Positions 45,924-59,072 of a DNA stretch of 64,000 nucleotides are shown piece by piece. The translations under genes were made by a program, and so were the position numbers. Position 1 is the stretch's first letter; each line of letters starts with the position of its first letter. Source of the DNA: Candidatus Ribeiella danica (lineage in GTDB: Bacteria > Chloroflexota > Chloroflexia > Chloroflexales > Roseiflexaceae); assembly GCA_016717335.1 (NCBI GenBank), contig JADKFS010000011.1, forward strand, positions 186,001-250,000. Direction: 5' to 3'. The notes under the pieces are model-generated. The model was not told the origin of the DNA. It searched no databases and worked only from the letters and a program-made list of their open reading frames with translations.

Positions 45924-47047
45924 GACAACTACTCAAGGGTAACGAGGCAATTGCCGAGGCGGCGGTCCGCGCGGGCGTCGAGGCTTACTTTGGCTACCCG
46001 ATCACGCCCCAGACCGAGCTGCTCGAGTATATGGCCCGGCGCATGCCCGAGCTGGATCGCGCCTTCGTGCAGGCCGAGAGCGAGGTCGCGGCGATCAACA
46101 TGGTCTACGGCGCCGCCTGCGCCGGCAAGCGCGTGATGACGTCGTCGTCCAGCCCTGGCATCAGTCTGATGCAGGAAGGGCTGAGCTACATCGCGGGCTC
46201 GGAGGTGCCGGTGGTGATCGTCGACGTAATGCGCGGCGGGCCCGGCCTGGGCAACCTCGCGCCGAGCCAGGGCGACTACTTCCAGATGGTCCGGTCGGCC
46301 GGCCACGGCGACTTCCGGCCGATCGTGCTGGCGCCGGCGAGCGTGCAGGAGGCGATCGATCTGACGGTGATGGCGTTCGACCTGGCCGAGCAGTACCGCA
46401 CGATCGCGACGGTGCTGCTGGACGGGAACATCGGCCAGATGATGGAGCCGGCCGAGCTGCCTCCCATGCGCTCCCCGCAGCGCTACGCGCCCGAGTGGGC
46501 GCTCACGGGCGCGGCGGGCCGGCCGAAGCGGCTGATCTCGTCGATCCAGCTCCAGCCCGAGGCGCTCGAGGCGACCAACCGCCACCTGCAGGACAAGATC
46601 GCCACAATCAGCGCGCGCGAGGTGCGCGCGAAGGAGTACCTGCTCGAGGACGCCGAGCTGGTGGTCGTCGGGTTCGGCTCGACCGGGCGGATCGCGCAGA
46701 GCGCCGTGAAGGCCGCGCGCCAGCAGGGGATCAAAGCCGGCCTGCTGCGGCCGCTGACGCTGTTCCCATTCCCCGACTGGCGGCTCTCGCAGCTGGCGGG
46801 CCACGCCCGCGCGTTCCTGGTGGTCGAGATGAACGCCGGCCAGATGATCGACGATGTGCGCCTGGCGGTGGCCGGCCACGTGCCGGTGCGCTTCTATGGC
46901 CGGACCGGCGGCATGGTGCCGCTGCCCGACGAGATCCTCGATGCGATCGTTCGGCTCGACCGCGAGACCAGGCGGCCGCGCTCGGCGATTCAGCTCGAGC
47001 GGCTGCTCAACCATCAGATGCTGATCAAGCCGCGCATACCGCGGTAA
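45920..47047 (+). CDS. vorB: 2-oxoacid:ferredoxin oxidoreductase, alpha subunit (VorB-like)
   Basis: A 375-residue pyruvate-type POR_N plus domain II protein. '[20 protein letters not shown]', '[20 protein letters not shown]', '[18 protein letters not shown]' and '[19 protein letters not shown]' closely follow the 3-methyl-2-oxobutanoate (VorB) subgroup, although 2-oxoglutarate oxidoreductases (KorA) are near relatives. GTG start overlaps the delta-subunit stop, with GAGGAGG upstream, so translation is coupled. Confidence 0.9.
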   Translation: MRQLLKGNEAIAEAAVRAGVEAYFGYPITPQTELLEYMARRMPELDRAFVQAESEVAAINMVYGAACAGKRVMTSSSSPGISLMQEGLSYIAGSEVPVVIVDVMRGGPGLGNLAPSQGDYFQMVRSAGHGDFRPIVLAPASVQEAIDLTVMAFDLAEQYRTIATVLLDGNIGQMMEPAELPPMRSPQRYAPEWALTGAAGRPKRLISSIQLQPEALEATNRHLQDKIATISAREVRAKEYLLEDAELVVVGFGSTGRIAQSAVKAARQQGIKAGLLRPLTLFPFPDWRLSQLAGHARAFLVVEMNAGQMIDDVRLAVAGHVPVRFYGRTGGMVPLPDEILDAIVRLDRETRRPRSAIQLERLLNHQMLIKPRIPR

Positions 47048-47063
47048 GCGAGAGAGGTTGACG

Positions 47064-47805
<742 letters not shown>

Positions 47806-47831
<26 letters not shown>

Positions 47832-47860
47832 AACGTTAGAACGTTGCAACGTTAGAACGG
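47806..47860. repeat. Octamer array, AGAACGTT type
   Basis: Seven units AGAACGTT/AGAACGCT/GCAACGTT/AGAACGGG. The first three are inside the vorA coding sequence and one supplies its stop codon; the last touches the vorC ribosome site. Confidence 0.85.
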
Positions 47861-47869
47861 GGGATCGCT

Positions 47870-48424
47870 ATGCAGTACGACATCATCTTCAGCGGCTTCG
47901 GCGGCCAGGGCGCGCTGTTCGCCGGCCAGCTGCTGGCCTACGCGGCGATGGACGAAGGCCGCTACGTGACCTGGATCCCGTCGTACGGGCCGGAGATGCG
48001 CGGCGGCACGGCCCACTGCACCGTGATTGTCTCAGACGAGGAGATCGGCTCGCCGCTGGTGCGCCACCCGACCAACGTGGTCGCGCTCAACAACCCTTCG
48101 GTCGAGAAGTACGTGCCGCTGCTGGCCTCCGGCGGCAACCTGATCTACAACTCCTCGCTGGCGGTCACGGTGGTGGCGCGCCACGACATTCACGCCATCC
48201 CGATCGCGGCGAGCACGGTGGCCAACGACCTGGGCAACCCCAAGCTGATCAACATGATCATGCTCGGCGCGCTGCTGCAGCTGACGCAGGTGCTGCCGAT
48301 CCCGGCGGTCGAGCGGGCCCTCGAGATCCACCTCTCGGCGCACCACCGCGGCCTGCTCGACTTGAACAAGCAGGCGCTGCACCGCGGGATCGAGCTGGCG
48401 CGCGAGGAGCTGGCCGCCGCCTGA
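47870..48424 (+). CDS. vorC: 2-oxoacid:ferredoxin oxidoreductase, gamma subunit
   Basis: A 184-residue POR/KOR gamma-domain protein: '[20 protein letters not shown]' at the start, '[19 protein letters not shown]', 'NNPSVEKY'. It closes the TPP-containing active site. Last gene of the four-gene operon delta-alpha-beta-gamma. Substrate could be branched-chain 2-oxo acids, matching the Liv transporter, or 2-oxoglutarate. Confidence 0.92.
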   Translation: MQYDIIFSGFGGQGALFAGQLLAYAAMDEGRYVTWIPSYGPEMRGGTAHCTVIVSDEEIGSPLVRHPTNVVALNNPSVEKYVPLLASGGNLIYNSSLAVTVVARHDIHAIPIAASTVANDLGNPKLINMIMLGALLQLTQVLPIPAVERALEIHLSAHHRGLLDLNKQALHRGIELAREELAAA

Positions 48425-48503
48425 GCGACGAACGACGAACGACCAAGGACGAAGGAAGATCGTGTTGGGAGCTCTTCGTCGTTGGTCGTTTGTCGTTGGT
48501 CTG
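48424..48503. repeat. Heptamer arrays as inverted pair between vorC and EEP gene
   Basis: ACGAACG, ACGAACG, ACCAAGG, ACGAAGG at 48428-48455, then the inverted series TCGTTGG, TCGTTTG, TCGTTGG at 48479-48500. They can form a long imperfect hairpin between convergent genes, a likely two-way terminator. Confidence 0.8.
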
Positions 48504-48508
48504 TTCCG

Positions 48509-49588
48509 CTAGGGCAGCTTGATCTCGGCGACCAGCGGCATGTGGTCGGAGATGCGCAGGGTGTCCTGCTGGCGGACGTAGTGCCGGCCGAGCTGCAGAG
48601 TCTTGTCGAAGAACAGGTAGTCGAGCGTGCGGTCGGGCGCCTTGATCGCCGGGTCGTTGGCGTTGTAGGTGAACCAGCGCGGCGCGTCGGCGCCGGTCGT
48701 CTCGGCGTAGCTCGGCGCGGCCTGGTAGCGCGCGTAGAGCGGCGCGATCTCGGTCTGCGGGTTGTAGAAGACCTGGTGTCCACCGATCAGCCGCTGGTAG
48801 GCATCGGCCGAGGGCAGCAGGTTGAAGTCGCCGCCAACCACCCACGGCAGCCCCTCGGCCGTGCGGCGGTCGAGCAGCGCGCCCAGCGCGGCGACCTGCC
48901 GCTCCATGATGTCGCTCCCCTCGGCGAAGGCGTCCAGGTGCGTTGCAATTGCCACAACGTCGGCGGCCCCGTCGACCGGCAGGCGCGCCTCGAGCATGGC
49001 CCGCTTGATATTGAACTGCTGGGTCAGCGGGTCGCGCGGCACCAGCGGCAGCTGGTGGCGCTGCGCGGCTGAGATCCGGTACTTCGAGACGATCGCCAGC
49101 TTCATGCCGGCCGCGCCGTGGATGCGCGGGTGCGGCACGTAGGCGGCCTTCCAGTAGAGCGCCGTGGTGTGGCAGGCGTACTCGGGCGGCAGCAGCGGCA
49201 GCAGGCGCGCGAGCTGGTCCTCGTAGTCGGTGCGCGCCGCGCCGTCGTCGACTTCCTGGAGCAGCAGCAGGTCGGGGCGCTCGTCGCGGATCACCCGCGC
49301 GACCTCGCCGAGCGTCGTAGTGATATCCTCCCGCGAGGGGCGCTCGTCGGGCGCGTCGCCGCTCGGCACATCCGAGAAGAAGACGTAGTTCTTGCCGGCC
49401 ATGTACTGAATGTTCCAGGTCATGACCTTGATCGTCTGCCCGCGCGCGAGCGTCGGCGCCGCTCCGGCGCAGGCGACCGGCTCGTCCTGCAGCGCGGCCG
49501 GGTGGAAGGTCGCCAGCCAGACCGCGGCGACCAGGAGCACGAGCAGGGTCGCCAGCACCCCAACGATGCGCAGCAGCCACTTCTTCAT
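48509..49588 (-). CDS. Endonuclease/exonuclease/phosphatase (EEP) family hydrolase, membrane-anchored
   Basis: A 359-residue protein. An N-terminal hydrophobic helix (6-28) anchors or exports it. The EEP fold has the ordered metal and catalytic motifs 'MTWNIQY', 'LLLLQEVDD', 'IATHLDAF', 'GGDFNLLPS', 'LDYLFFD' and 'SDHMPLVAEI'. Members outside the membrane act as phosphodiesterases, sphingomyelinases or nucleases; the substrate is open. GGAGG lies 6 bp before the ATG. Convergent with the Vor operon. Confidence 0.9.
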   Translation of the reverse strand: MKKWLLRIVGVLATLLVLLVAAVWLATFHPAALQDEPVACAGAAPTLARGQTIKVMTWNIQYMAGKNYVFFSDVPSGDAPDERPSREDITTTLGEVARVIRDERPDLLLLQEVDDGAARTDYEDQLARLLPLLPPEYACHTTALYWKAAYVPHPRIHGAAGMKLAIVSKYRISAAQRHQLPLVPRDPLTQQFNIKRAMLEARLPVDGAADVVAIATHLDAFAEGSDIMERQVAALGALLDRRTAEGLPWVVGGDFNLLPSADAYQRLIGGHQVFYNPQTEIAPLYARYQAAPSYAETTGADAPRWFTYNANDPAIKAPDRTLDYLFFDKTLQLGRHYVRQQDTLRISDHMPLVAEIKLP

Positions 49589-49632
49589 CGAAGTGCCTCC
49601 TCAAATCCAATCTCGATCGGCGCCCCAAGCCC

Positions 49633-50688
49633 CTAACCAGGCACCCCCTGTGGAAACATCACCACCTTGCCGCTCTGGCCGCTCTGCATCGTATCCATCG
49701 CCAGGCTGAAGTCGGACAGCGCGAAGCGATGCGTGATGACCGGGGCCAGGTCGACCAGGCCGCCCTGGAGCAGGCCGCGCATGCTATACCAGGTGTCCCA
49801 CAGCCGGCGCCCGACGATCCCGCGCACCGTCACGCCGCGGAACACCAGGTCGTTGGCCCAGTCCAGCTCGATCGGCCGGTCGGGGATGCCCAGCAGTGCC
49901 GCCTCGCCGCCGTAGCGCAGCAGCTGGAAGCCCTGGCGGATCGCCGGGGCCGCGCCCGAGAACTCGAGCAGCGCATCGGCGCCGCGCCCCTGCGTGATAT
50001 CGTGCACGGCCGCCGCCACGTCGTCCTGCGCGGGGCTGAGCGCCAGCTCGGCGCCCATCTTGCGCGCCAGGTCGAGCCGGTAGGAGCTGACGTCGGTAGC
50101 GATAATCGTGCGCGCGCCGACCGCCCGCAGCACAGCGATCGCCATCAGGCCGACCGGCCCGCAGCCGGTCACCAGGATATGCTTCCCGCGCGCGTCGATC
50201 GATAGGGCGGTGTGCACCGCGTTGCCGAAGTTCTCCTGCAGCGCCGCGATCTCCCAGGGCATATCCGGCGGGTTGCGCCAGGCGTTCGTGGCCGGGATGC
50301 GCACGTACTCGGCGAAGACGCCGTCGGTGTCGACGCCCAGGATGCGGGTGTTCTCGCAGATATGGCCGTGCCCGACCCGGCACTGGTCGCATACCCCGCA
50401 CACAATATGGCTCTCGGCCGAGATAAAATCGCCGAGCTCGACGGTGGTGACCCGCTCGCCGACCGCGACGACCTCGCCGCACATCTCGTGCCCGACGATC
50501 AGCGGGGGATGGACGCGGTGGCTGGCCCAGGTGTCCCAGCGGCGGATGTGCAGGTCCGTCCCGCAGATCGAGACCGCGCGCACCTTGACCAGCACGTCCT
50601 CGGGGCCGATCATAGGAACCTCGGCGTCGCCCCATGTCAGCCCTGGGGCGCTCTCAACCTTCATCACCGCGTGCATCTTCGTTGACAT
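49633..50688 (-). CDS. tdh: Zinc-dependent L-threonine 3-dehydrogenase-like MDR enzyme
   Basis: A 351-residue medium-chain dehydrogenase. 'VSICGTDLHIRRWDTWASHR' and 'GHEMCGEVVAVGE' hold the catalytic zinc; 'CGVCDQCRVGHGHIC' holds the structural zinc; 'GCGPVGLMAIAV' is the NAD site; and 'GRRLWDTWYSMRGLL' resembles Tdh proteins. It oxidises threonine to 2-amino-3-oxobutyrate, or a related alcohol such as butanediol or sorbitol. Together with the dehydratase at 3316 this gives two threonine-degrading routes. No 2-amino-3-ketobutyrate CoA ligase is adjacent. Confidence 0.85.
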   Translation of the reverse strand: MSTKMHAVMKVESAPGLTWGDAEVPMIGPEDVLVKVRAVSICGTDLHIRRWDTWASHRVHPPLIVGHEMCGEVVAVGERVTTVELGDFISAESHIVCGVCDQCRVGHGHICENTRILGVDTDGVFAEYVRIPATNAWRNPPDMPWEIAALQENFGNAVHTALSIDARGKHILVTGCGPVGLMAIAVLRAVGARTIIATDVSSYRLDLARKMGAELALSPAQDDVAAAVHDITQGRGADALLEFSGAAPAIRQGFQLLRYGGEAALLGIPDRPIELDWANDLVFRGVTVRGIVGRRLWDTWYSMRGLLQGGLVDLAPVITHRFALSDFSLAMDTMQSGQSGKVVMFPQGVPG

Positions 50689-50792
50689 ACGCCGTCCTTT
50701 CGAACTTAAGCTTTTCGACCGGCTGGCATGGTACCACGGCCTGGCAGGGTGTTGCGACCAAGCGAGGCGAAACGTGAGCTAAGGCGAGTTCG

Positions 50793-50823
50793 CTTCAGGC
50801 TTCACGCTTCACGCTTCACGTTG
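50793..50823. repeat. Heptamer array CTTCACG x3
   Basis: Three exact CTTCACG units at 50800-50820 with diverged units on each side, in the gap between the PLP enzyme's 3' end and the tdh start. Confidence 0.75.
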
Positions 50824-50844
50824 CATAGGAAGGTTATCTAGCGT

Positions 50845-52122
<1,278 letters not shown>

Positions 52123-52821
52123 AGCCCGCCTCCTTGAAGGTGTGAACGGCGTCGTTCGAACAGCCCGGCATGCGCGGCTTGAAGCGAGCGTTGCCCCGCC
52201 AAACTGCCCCGGCTGGCCTCATGATACTGCCGCTCGCGGCGATGCGATCGGGCATGTGCCAACACCAGCGGAAAAGGTTTGACAATACCGCCCGCCCCAG
52301 GCGCGGGCGCGGGCCAGATTCACGGCATCTGCGCGCGGTCGCACAGCGCCGCGCGCAGACGCCAGAAAGATTCCACACTCCCATAATTAGGAGAAGGAGA
52401 AGGGGGCGAGGGTCGCATAACAATACATAACGTGGCCTGTTCAAAAGTGATAGAATCTACGTGAAATTTTGTACAAACTACCATAGACAAACGCCGCGTG
52501 AGCGGTTAGCATTGATACACCTGTCGGAACGACGGGCAGCTACGAGGTGTTTGGTCGGACGCACGCCACAGGAGGCACGCACAGCGCGAGAACACGCAAT
52601 CAATCTGGCCGTAGCTGCTCGCAAGAAGACAGACGTGAACTATAGACGAGCAGCGGCAGCGAGCAGCCCATGCCTCCGGGTCATAGAGCCGGATGGACGG
52701 GCCGCGCGCTCCGGTAACGCCGCCCTGGCGGCCCGCACCTACCCGACGACCCGGTGGTCGAAGGTGGTGTCGTGGGCAGTCGGGCCGGCGCCCGGCCTAT
52801 CGCCGCAGAGAGGCCAGACTA
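52123..52821. other. 700-bp gap: composite element copy M and a GC-rich mgsA leader
   Basis: 52300-52410 holds a diverged composite element with an inverted repeat GCATCTGCGCGCGG / CCGCGCGCAGACGC (52334-52347, 52357-52371 region) and a worn CCC/GGG stem. 52440-52821 precedes mgsA on the same strand, contains several complementary G/C tracts (52700-52800) and could be a structured leader; I cannot match it to a known riboswitch. A 141-codon open frame from 52461 overlaps mgsA and has no protein-like features. Confidence 0.45.
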
Positions 52822-53289
52822 ATGACAACGAACGAAACCAGCGTGATCGAGCGACGGAAGCATATCGCGCTCGTCGCGCACGATAACAAGAAGAAAGACC
52901 TATCCGAGTGGGCCCGCTACAACCGCGGCACGCTCGCGTACCACGAGCTCTACGCGACCGGCACCACCGGCAAGCTGCTCGAGGCCGAGCTTGGGGTGCC
53001 TGTCAACAAGCTCCAGAGTGGCCCGCTGGGCGGCGACCAGCAGATCGGCGCGCTGATCGCCGAGGGCACGATCGACATGCTGATCTTCTTCTGGGACCCG
53101 CTGGAGCACCTGCCGCACGACCCCGATGTCAAAGCCCTGCTGCGCATCGCGGTGGTGTGGAACATCCCAATCGCCTGCAACCGCGCGACGGCCGACTTCA
53201 TGATCGCGTCGCCGCTGATGAGCGATGAGTACGTGCGGCTCGCGCCGGACTATGGGCTCTATATCGGGCGCGAGCTGGCGGCCAACTAG
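52822..53289 (+). CDS. mgsA: Methylglyoxal synthase
   Basis: A 155-residue enzyme converting dihydroxyacetone phosphate to methylglyoxal and phosphate. '[17 protein letters not shown]' at the start, '[10 protein letters not shown]', '[17 protein letters not shown]' (phosphate loop and catalytic Asp), '[20 protein letters not shown]' and '[16 protein letters not shown]' all match. GAGAGG is 8 bp before the ATG. It acts as an overflow valve when phosphate is low or sugar phosphates accumulate. No partner gene is close. Confidence 0.95.
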   Translation: MTTNETSVIERRKHIALVAHDNKKKDLSEWARYNRGTLAYHELYATGTTGKLLEAELGVPVNKLQSGPLGGDQQIGALIAEGTIDMLIFFWDPLEHLPHDPDVKALLRIAVVWNIPIACNRATADFMIASPLMSDEYVRLAPDYGLYIGRELAAN

Positions 53290-53299
53290 GATCAATCCT

Positions 53300-53690
53300 G
53301 TGGGTCTCTTCCGGGGCGCTGCGCCCCCGGCCCCCCGCCCGGGGGAACCCACGCCGGTTCAAGACGCTCCGCCGCTTACGATTTCCGGAGCCGCTGCGCC
53401 CCGGCCCCCGCCGGGGAACCCACGCCGGTTCCCCGGCCCCCTCCGGCAAATAATCCCGAACCAGATGCAAGCAGCGTGGTGGATGCCCAGTACCCTTTGT
53501 TGGACGCGAGTTCCATCCCGCCGTGCGTGAATTCAGCCAGGCATGCGCGCCAAGCGCTGAAGACGAGACGGCGCTCTTTTTGGAGTCCAGGGGCGAAGCC
53601 CCGGCCGGGGGGCGGCGGGGGTGGCGGCCCACCCGTGCCCGCGGGGGCACGGGGGGCGCGCAGCCCCCCGGAGCAGCTAGGATCGGATAC
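53300..53690. repeat. GC-rich long repeat, copy 2 of 2
   Basis: Starts with TTCCGGGGCGCTGCGCCCCC, includes a duplicated GGGGAACCCACGCCGGTT (53340-53360 and 53414-53432), 'GGCAAATAATCCCG', the shared block around 53526-53600 with 'TTTTTGGAGTCCAGGGGCG', and ends in GGGGGCGCGCAGCCCCCC. Parallel to 4906-5165. No gene. Confidence 0.7.
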
Positions 53691-53725
53691 CCGCACACGC
53701 GCTTGTGAAAATATGCTATACTAAA

Positions 53726-53760
53726 TGACGCACGGCGTCACAAAATAACACGCGGCGTCA
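53726..53760. promoter_or_regulatory. Palindromic operator candidate upstream of the GMC oxidoreductase
   Basis: A perfect TGACGC-ACG-GCGTCA palindrome (53726-53740) directly after a TATACT (-10 like, 53717-53722), with a second GGCGTCA half-site at 53754-53760. The layout suits a dimeric repressor. The leader to the ATG at 53901 is about 160 bp. Confidence 0.45.
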
Positions 53761-53900
53761 CGCGGCGCCACCGCGGCCGTCTGATCCCCTGAGGCAACGG
53801 ACATCGGGAGCGCGTCTATGCGTCGCCAGAGCCTTCCGTCGCATTTATTCGACGGGCGTCATGATCCTCCCTACGCTGTAGAAAGGATGGGCTGAGCTTT

Positions 53901-55568
53901 ATGACCTCTTCCCACGAGATCTTCGACCACGTTGTGATCGGCTCTGGCTTCGGCGGCAGTGTCTCGGCCATGCGGCTGACGGAGAAGGGCTACCGCGTGC
54001 TGGTGCTCGAGCGCGGCAAGCGCTTCCGCGACGAGGACTTCGCGCGCAGCACCTGGGATATCCGCAAGTACCTGTGGATGCCGACGGCGCGCTGCTTCGG
54101 CATCTTGCAGATCAGCCCGTTCAAGGATGTGATCGTGCTGCACGGCGCGGGCGTGGGCGGCGGCAGCCTGGGCTACGCCAACGTGCTGATGGAGCCGACC
54201 GACGAGCTGTTCGAGTCGCCGGCCTGGCATCACCTGGCGGATTGGAAGAGCATCCTGCGGCCGCACTACGACATGGCCAAGCGGATGCTCGGTGTGGCGA
54301 GCAACCCGCGCCAGTGGCCGGCCGACTTCGTGCTGAAGCGCATCTCCAGAGAGCTGGGCCAGGACGCGACCTTCCGGCCCACGACGGTCGGGACGTTCTT
54401 CGGCGAGCCGGGCGTCGAGGTGCCCGACCCGTACTTCGGCGGCGAGGGGCCGGCGCGCAGCGGCTGCATCCACTGCGGCGGGTGTATGGTCGGCTGCCAC
54501 CACAACGCCAAGAACACGATGGTCAAGAACTACCTGTACCTGGCCGAGAAGTGGGGCGCGCAGGTGCGCGCCGAGAGCGAGGTGCGCGACATCCGGCCGC
54601 TGCCGCCCGGCCAGGCCGACGGGGCGCGCTACGAGATCCTCTACCGCAGCTCGACCATGCTGGGGCGCCGCCCGCTGCGCCGGGTGCGCGCGCGCAACGT
54701 CGTCGTCTCGGCCGGGACGCTCGGCACGCTGCGGCTGCTGTTCCGCTGCCGCGAGATCACCCGCTCGCTGCCGCGGATCTCGCACCGGCTGGGCGACATC
54801 GTCCGGACGAACAGCGAGGCGCTGCTCGGCGTGGTCAACCGCGGCCTCACGACCAACTACTCCGAGGGCATCGCGATCACGTCGATCTTCAACGCCGACG
54901 CCGTGACGACGATCGAGCCGGTGCGCTACCCCGACGGCTCCGACCTGATGCGCTTCCTGGCCGGGCCGCTGCTCGACACCGGCAGTGTGTGGGCGCGGCT
55001 GCTGCGATCGGTGGTCGACGTGTTCCGCCACCCGGTCGACTTCATGCGCACGCACGTCTTGCCCGGCTGGGCGCGGCGCACGACCATCCTGCTGGTGATG
55101 CAGACCGAGGATAACCGCATCCGCGTGCGGCTGGGCCGCCACCTGGCGACGCTCTGGCGGCGCGGGCTGGTCTCGCAGCCTGACGACGACCACAGCATCC
55201 CGACCAAGATCGAGATTGGGCACGAGGTGACGCGGCGGTTCGCCGATATGACCAACGGCATCCCGTCGGGCACGGTCAACGAGGCGCTGCTGAACATCCC
55301 GATGACGGCGCACATCCTCGGCGGGTGCCCGTTCGGCCGCGACGCGCGCGAGGGCGTGATCGACCTGGACTGCCAGGTCCACAACTACCCCGGCCTGTAT
55401 GTCGTGGACGGGTCGATCGTCCCGGCCAACCCCGGCGTCAACCCGAGCCTGACGATCACGGCCCTGGCCGAGTACGCGATGAGCCACGTGCCGACGCGCG
55501 ACGAGCTCGCCCGGCCACGGCCGGCCACGCGCGCCGAGCAGCCCGCGCCCGAGCCGCAGGCCGCCTGA
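53901..55568 (+). CDS. GMC-family FAD oxidoreductase (cholesterol-oxidase-like) with a four-Cys motif
   Basis: A 555-residue flavoenzyme. FAD Rossmann 'HVVIGSGFGGSVSAMRL' (residues 10-26), 'GAGVGGGSLGYANVLMEP' (GMC signature), and C-terminal 'GLYVVDGSIVPANPGVNPSL' with 'TAHILGGCPFGRD' carrying the active His. Between them, 'CIHCGGCMVGCHHNAKNTM' (near residue 189) gives C-x2-C-x2-C-x3-C, which looks like an iron-sulfur site; ChoD-like actinobacterial proteins have something similar. It probably oxidises a sterol, hopanoid or other alcohol. No signal peptide. Its own operator is suggested upstream. Confidence 0.87.
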   Translation: MTSSHEIFDHVVIGSGFGGSVSAMRLTEKGYRVLVLERGKRFRDEDFARSTWDIRKYLWMPTARCFGILQISPFKDVIVLHGAGVGGGSLGYANVLMEPTDELFESPAWHHLADWKSILRPHYDMAKRMLGVASNPRQWPADFVLKRISRELGQDATFRPTTVGTFFGEPGVEVPDPYFGGEGPARSGCIHCGGCMVGCHHNAKNTMVKNYLYLAEKWGAQVRAESEVRDIRPLPPGQADGARYEILYRSSTMLGRRPLRRVRARNVVVSAGTLGTLRLLFRCREITRSLPRISHRLGDIVRTNSEALLGVVNRGLTTNYSEGIAITSIFNADAVTTIEPVRYPDGSDLMRFLAGPLLDTGSVWARLLRSVVDVFRHPVDFMRTHVLPGWARRTTILLVMQTEDNRIRVRLGRHLATLWRRGLVSQPDDDHSIPTKIEIGHEVTRRFADMTNGIPSGTVNEALLNIPMTAHILGGCPFGRDAREGVIDLDCQVHNYPGLYVVDGSIVPANPGVNPSLTITALAEYAMSHVPTRDELARPRPATRAEQPAPEPQAA

Positions 55569-55574
55569 TTGGGA

Positions 55575-55680
55575 AGTAGCCCTCACCCCCCTGCCCCCCG
55601 CTCCCAGAACGGGAGCGGGGGGTATTCTTCTTTTAGCCGTAGGGTGCGGCTGCCCCGCAGCCGCACCCTACGGCTAGGAA
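55575..55680. repeat. Composite hairpin element, copy N; gap 55569-55872
   Basis: CCCCCCGCTCCC/GGGAGCGGGGGG (55594-55622) then a perfect 19-bp inverted repeat with 3-nt loop (55635-55653 / 55657-55675), flanked by CCTCACCCCCCTGCC and GATCACCCAC. The remainder of the gap has TATACT at 55755 as a possible -10 for hoxE. Confidence 0.87.
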
Positions 55681-55872
55681 GATCACCCACCCAGGATTGC
55701 GAAACAGCAACCCGCAATAGAAATACCTTCCCGCCGCGCGCCCCTCGGACACTTTATACTACGGTTGGCATATCTTCTCGATCAGACAGGCCAGGGATGG
55801 GTGGTTTCCACGACCTGCCCCGCGGACACTATCTGCTTCATGCGCCACGCGCAACCACGAGAGGGTACTAAT

Positions 55873-56403
55873 ATGTCTACTGTCAATGTCGACAGAAGGG
55901 CAAGGGCAGCCCAGGCGAACGGCGCCGCGCACCCCAGCGGCGACAATCGCTTCAAGCTGCTCGAGGCCACGATGAAGCGCCTGCAGTATCAGCCGGACGC
56001 GCTGATCGAGGTGCTTCACAAAGCCCAGGAACTGTTTGGCTACCTCTCCGTCGATCTGCTGGTGTATATCGCCCACAGCCTCAAGCTCCCGCCGAGCCGC
56101 GTCTATGGCGTGGCGACCTTCTACCACTTCTTCTCGCTGGCGCCGCAGGGCGAGCACAGCTGCGTCGTCTGCCTCGGCACCGCCTGCTATGTCAAAGGCG
56201 CCGCCGCGCTGCTCGCGGCGGTGGAGCAGGAGGCCGGGGTGAAATCCGGCGCCACCACACCCGACAACAAGCTCTCGCTGATCACCGCGCGCTGCCTGGG
56301 CGCCTGCGGCATCGCCCCCGCGACTGTGTTCGACGGCACTGTCGCCGGCCACCAGACGATCGAGACGGTGATCGCGCGCGTGCGGGCCGCACTGGAGCGC
56401 TAG
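55873..56403 (+). CDS. hoxE: Bidirectional [NiFe] hydrogenase diaphorase subunit HoxE
   Basis: A 176-residue NuoE-like [2Fe-2S] protein: '[20 protein letters not shown]' and cluster Cys in '[11 protein letters not shown]' and '[12 protein letters not shown]' (C-x4-C ... C-x3-C). It takes electrons between HoxF and the hydrogenase or other acceptors. ATG at 55873 after GAGGG. First gene of a rightward hox operon; the stop is read at the edge of an octamer array. Confidence 0.92.
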   Translation: MSTVNVDRRARAAQANGAAHPSGDNRFKLLEATMKRLQYQPDALIEVLHKAQELFGYLSVDLLVYIAHSLKLPPSRVYGVATFYHFFSLAPQGEHSCVVCLGTACYVKGAAALLAAVEQEAGVKSGATTPDNKLSLITARCLGACGIAPATVFDGTVAGHQTIETVIARVRAALER

Positions 56404-56443
56404 AACGTTCGAACGTTGGAACGTTCGAACGTTGGAACGTTCC
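56402..56443. repeat. Octamer array GAACGTTC/GAACGTTG
   Basis: Five alternating units between hoxE and hoxF. GAACGTTC is itself a perfect palindrome. The TAG stop of hoxE joins the first unit. Confidence 0.85.
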
Positions 56444-56465
56444 AGCGCACTGAAAGGCCAACCCT

Positions 56466-58139
<1,674 letters not shown>

Positions 58140-58280
58140 CCTCCGGCCGGTGACGTCTGAAGAAATCAGATGTCAGTAGTCAGATGTCAGATCAGGGCGC
58201 GGCAGTGGAAGGAGCTGGACCTGCCCCTCGACCGCCGACCACCGACCACCGACTACTGACTACTGACTACTGAGGTAGAT

Positions 58281-58988
58281 ATGGCAGCCAAAACACTCAG
58301 TATCGACGGCAAGCTGATCAGCGCGCGCGAGGACCAGACCGTGCTCGATGCCGCGCGCGAGGCCGGCATCGATATCCCGACGCTGTGCCACCTCGAAGGC
58401 GTCTCGGAGGTCGGGGCCTGCCGGCTCTGCCTGGTCGAGATCGCCGGCAGCCCGAAGCTGCAGCCGGCCTGCGTCACGCAGGTGGCCGAGGGCATGGAGG
58501 TGCAGACGAACAGCGAGCGGCTGCGCTCGTACCGGCGCATGATCGTCGAGCTGCTGTTCGCCGAGCGCAACCACGTCTGCGCGGTCTGTGTCGCCAACGG
58601 CCACTGCGAGCTGCAGGACCTGGCCGTGGCGGTCGGGATGGACCACGTGCGCTACGAGTACGTATTCCCATCCTGCGCGGTGGACATCACGCACCCGCGC
58701 TTCGGGATCGACCAGAACCGCTGCGTGCTGTGCACGCGCTGCGTGCGCGTCTGCGACGAGGTCGAGGGCGTGCACACCTGGGATATCGCGGGGCGCGGGG
58801 CGAACTCGCGCGTGATCACCGACCTGAACCAGCCGTGGGGCGCGGCGGGGAGCTGCACCGCCTGCGGCAAGTGCGCGCTGGCCTGCCCGACCGGCGCGAT
58901 CTTCCGGCGCGGCTCGACTGTGGCCGAGATGGAGCGCGACTCCTCGCGGATCGCCTATATCGTGAGCGCGCGCGACGAGCGCTGGTAA
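58281..58988 (+). CDS. hoxU: Hydrogenase diaphorase subunit HoxU
   Basis: A 235-residue NuoG N-terminal-like iron-sulfur protein: [2Fe-2S] '[15 protein letters not shown]', the His-Cys cluster segment '[12 protein letters not shown]', and two [4Fe-4S] sites '[11 protein letters not shown]' and '[12 protein letters not shown]'. All ligands are present. It wires HoxF to HoxY. ATG lies right after the heptamer array, with TGAGGTAG as a modest ribosome site. Confidence 0.94.
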   Translation: MAAKTLSIDGKLISAREDQTVLDAAREAGIDIPTLCHLEGVSEVGACRLCLVEIAGSPKLQPACVTQVAEGMEVQTNSERLRSYRRMIVELLFAERNHVCAVCVANGHCELQDLAVAVGMDHVRYEYVFPSCAVDITHPRFGIDQNRCVLCTRCVRVCDEVEGVHTWDIAGRGANSRVITDLNQPWGAAGSCTACGKCALACPTGAIFRRGSTVAEMERDSSRIAYIVSARDERW

Positions 58989-59072
58989 TTGCAGATTGTA
59001 GATTGGTACTACAGCTGTTATTCGCTGTGGGGATGCGCCTCCAAGCCGCACTCTGCAATCTGGAGCGATGCG

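Noticed and set aside
52440..52821. Known riboswitch (cobalamin, SAM, ydaO) before mgsA
   Set aside because: I could not find the core sequence motifs of any of these classes.
52461..52886. A 141-codon frame ahead of mgsA
   Set aside because: Overlaps the mgsA start in another frame, has no ribosome site and no domain pattern.
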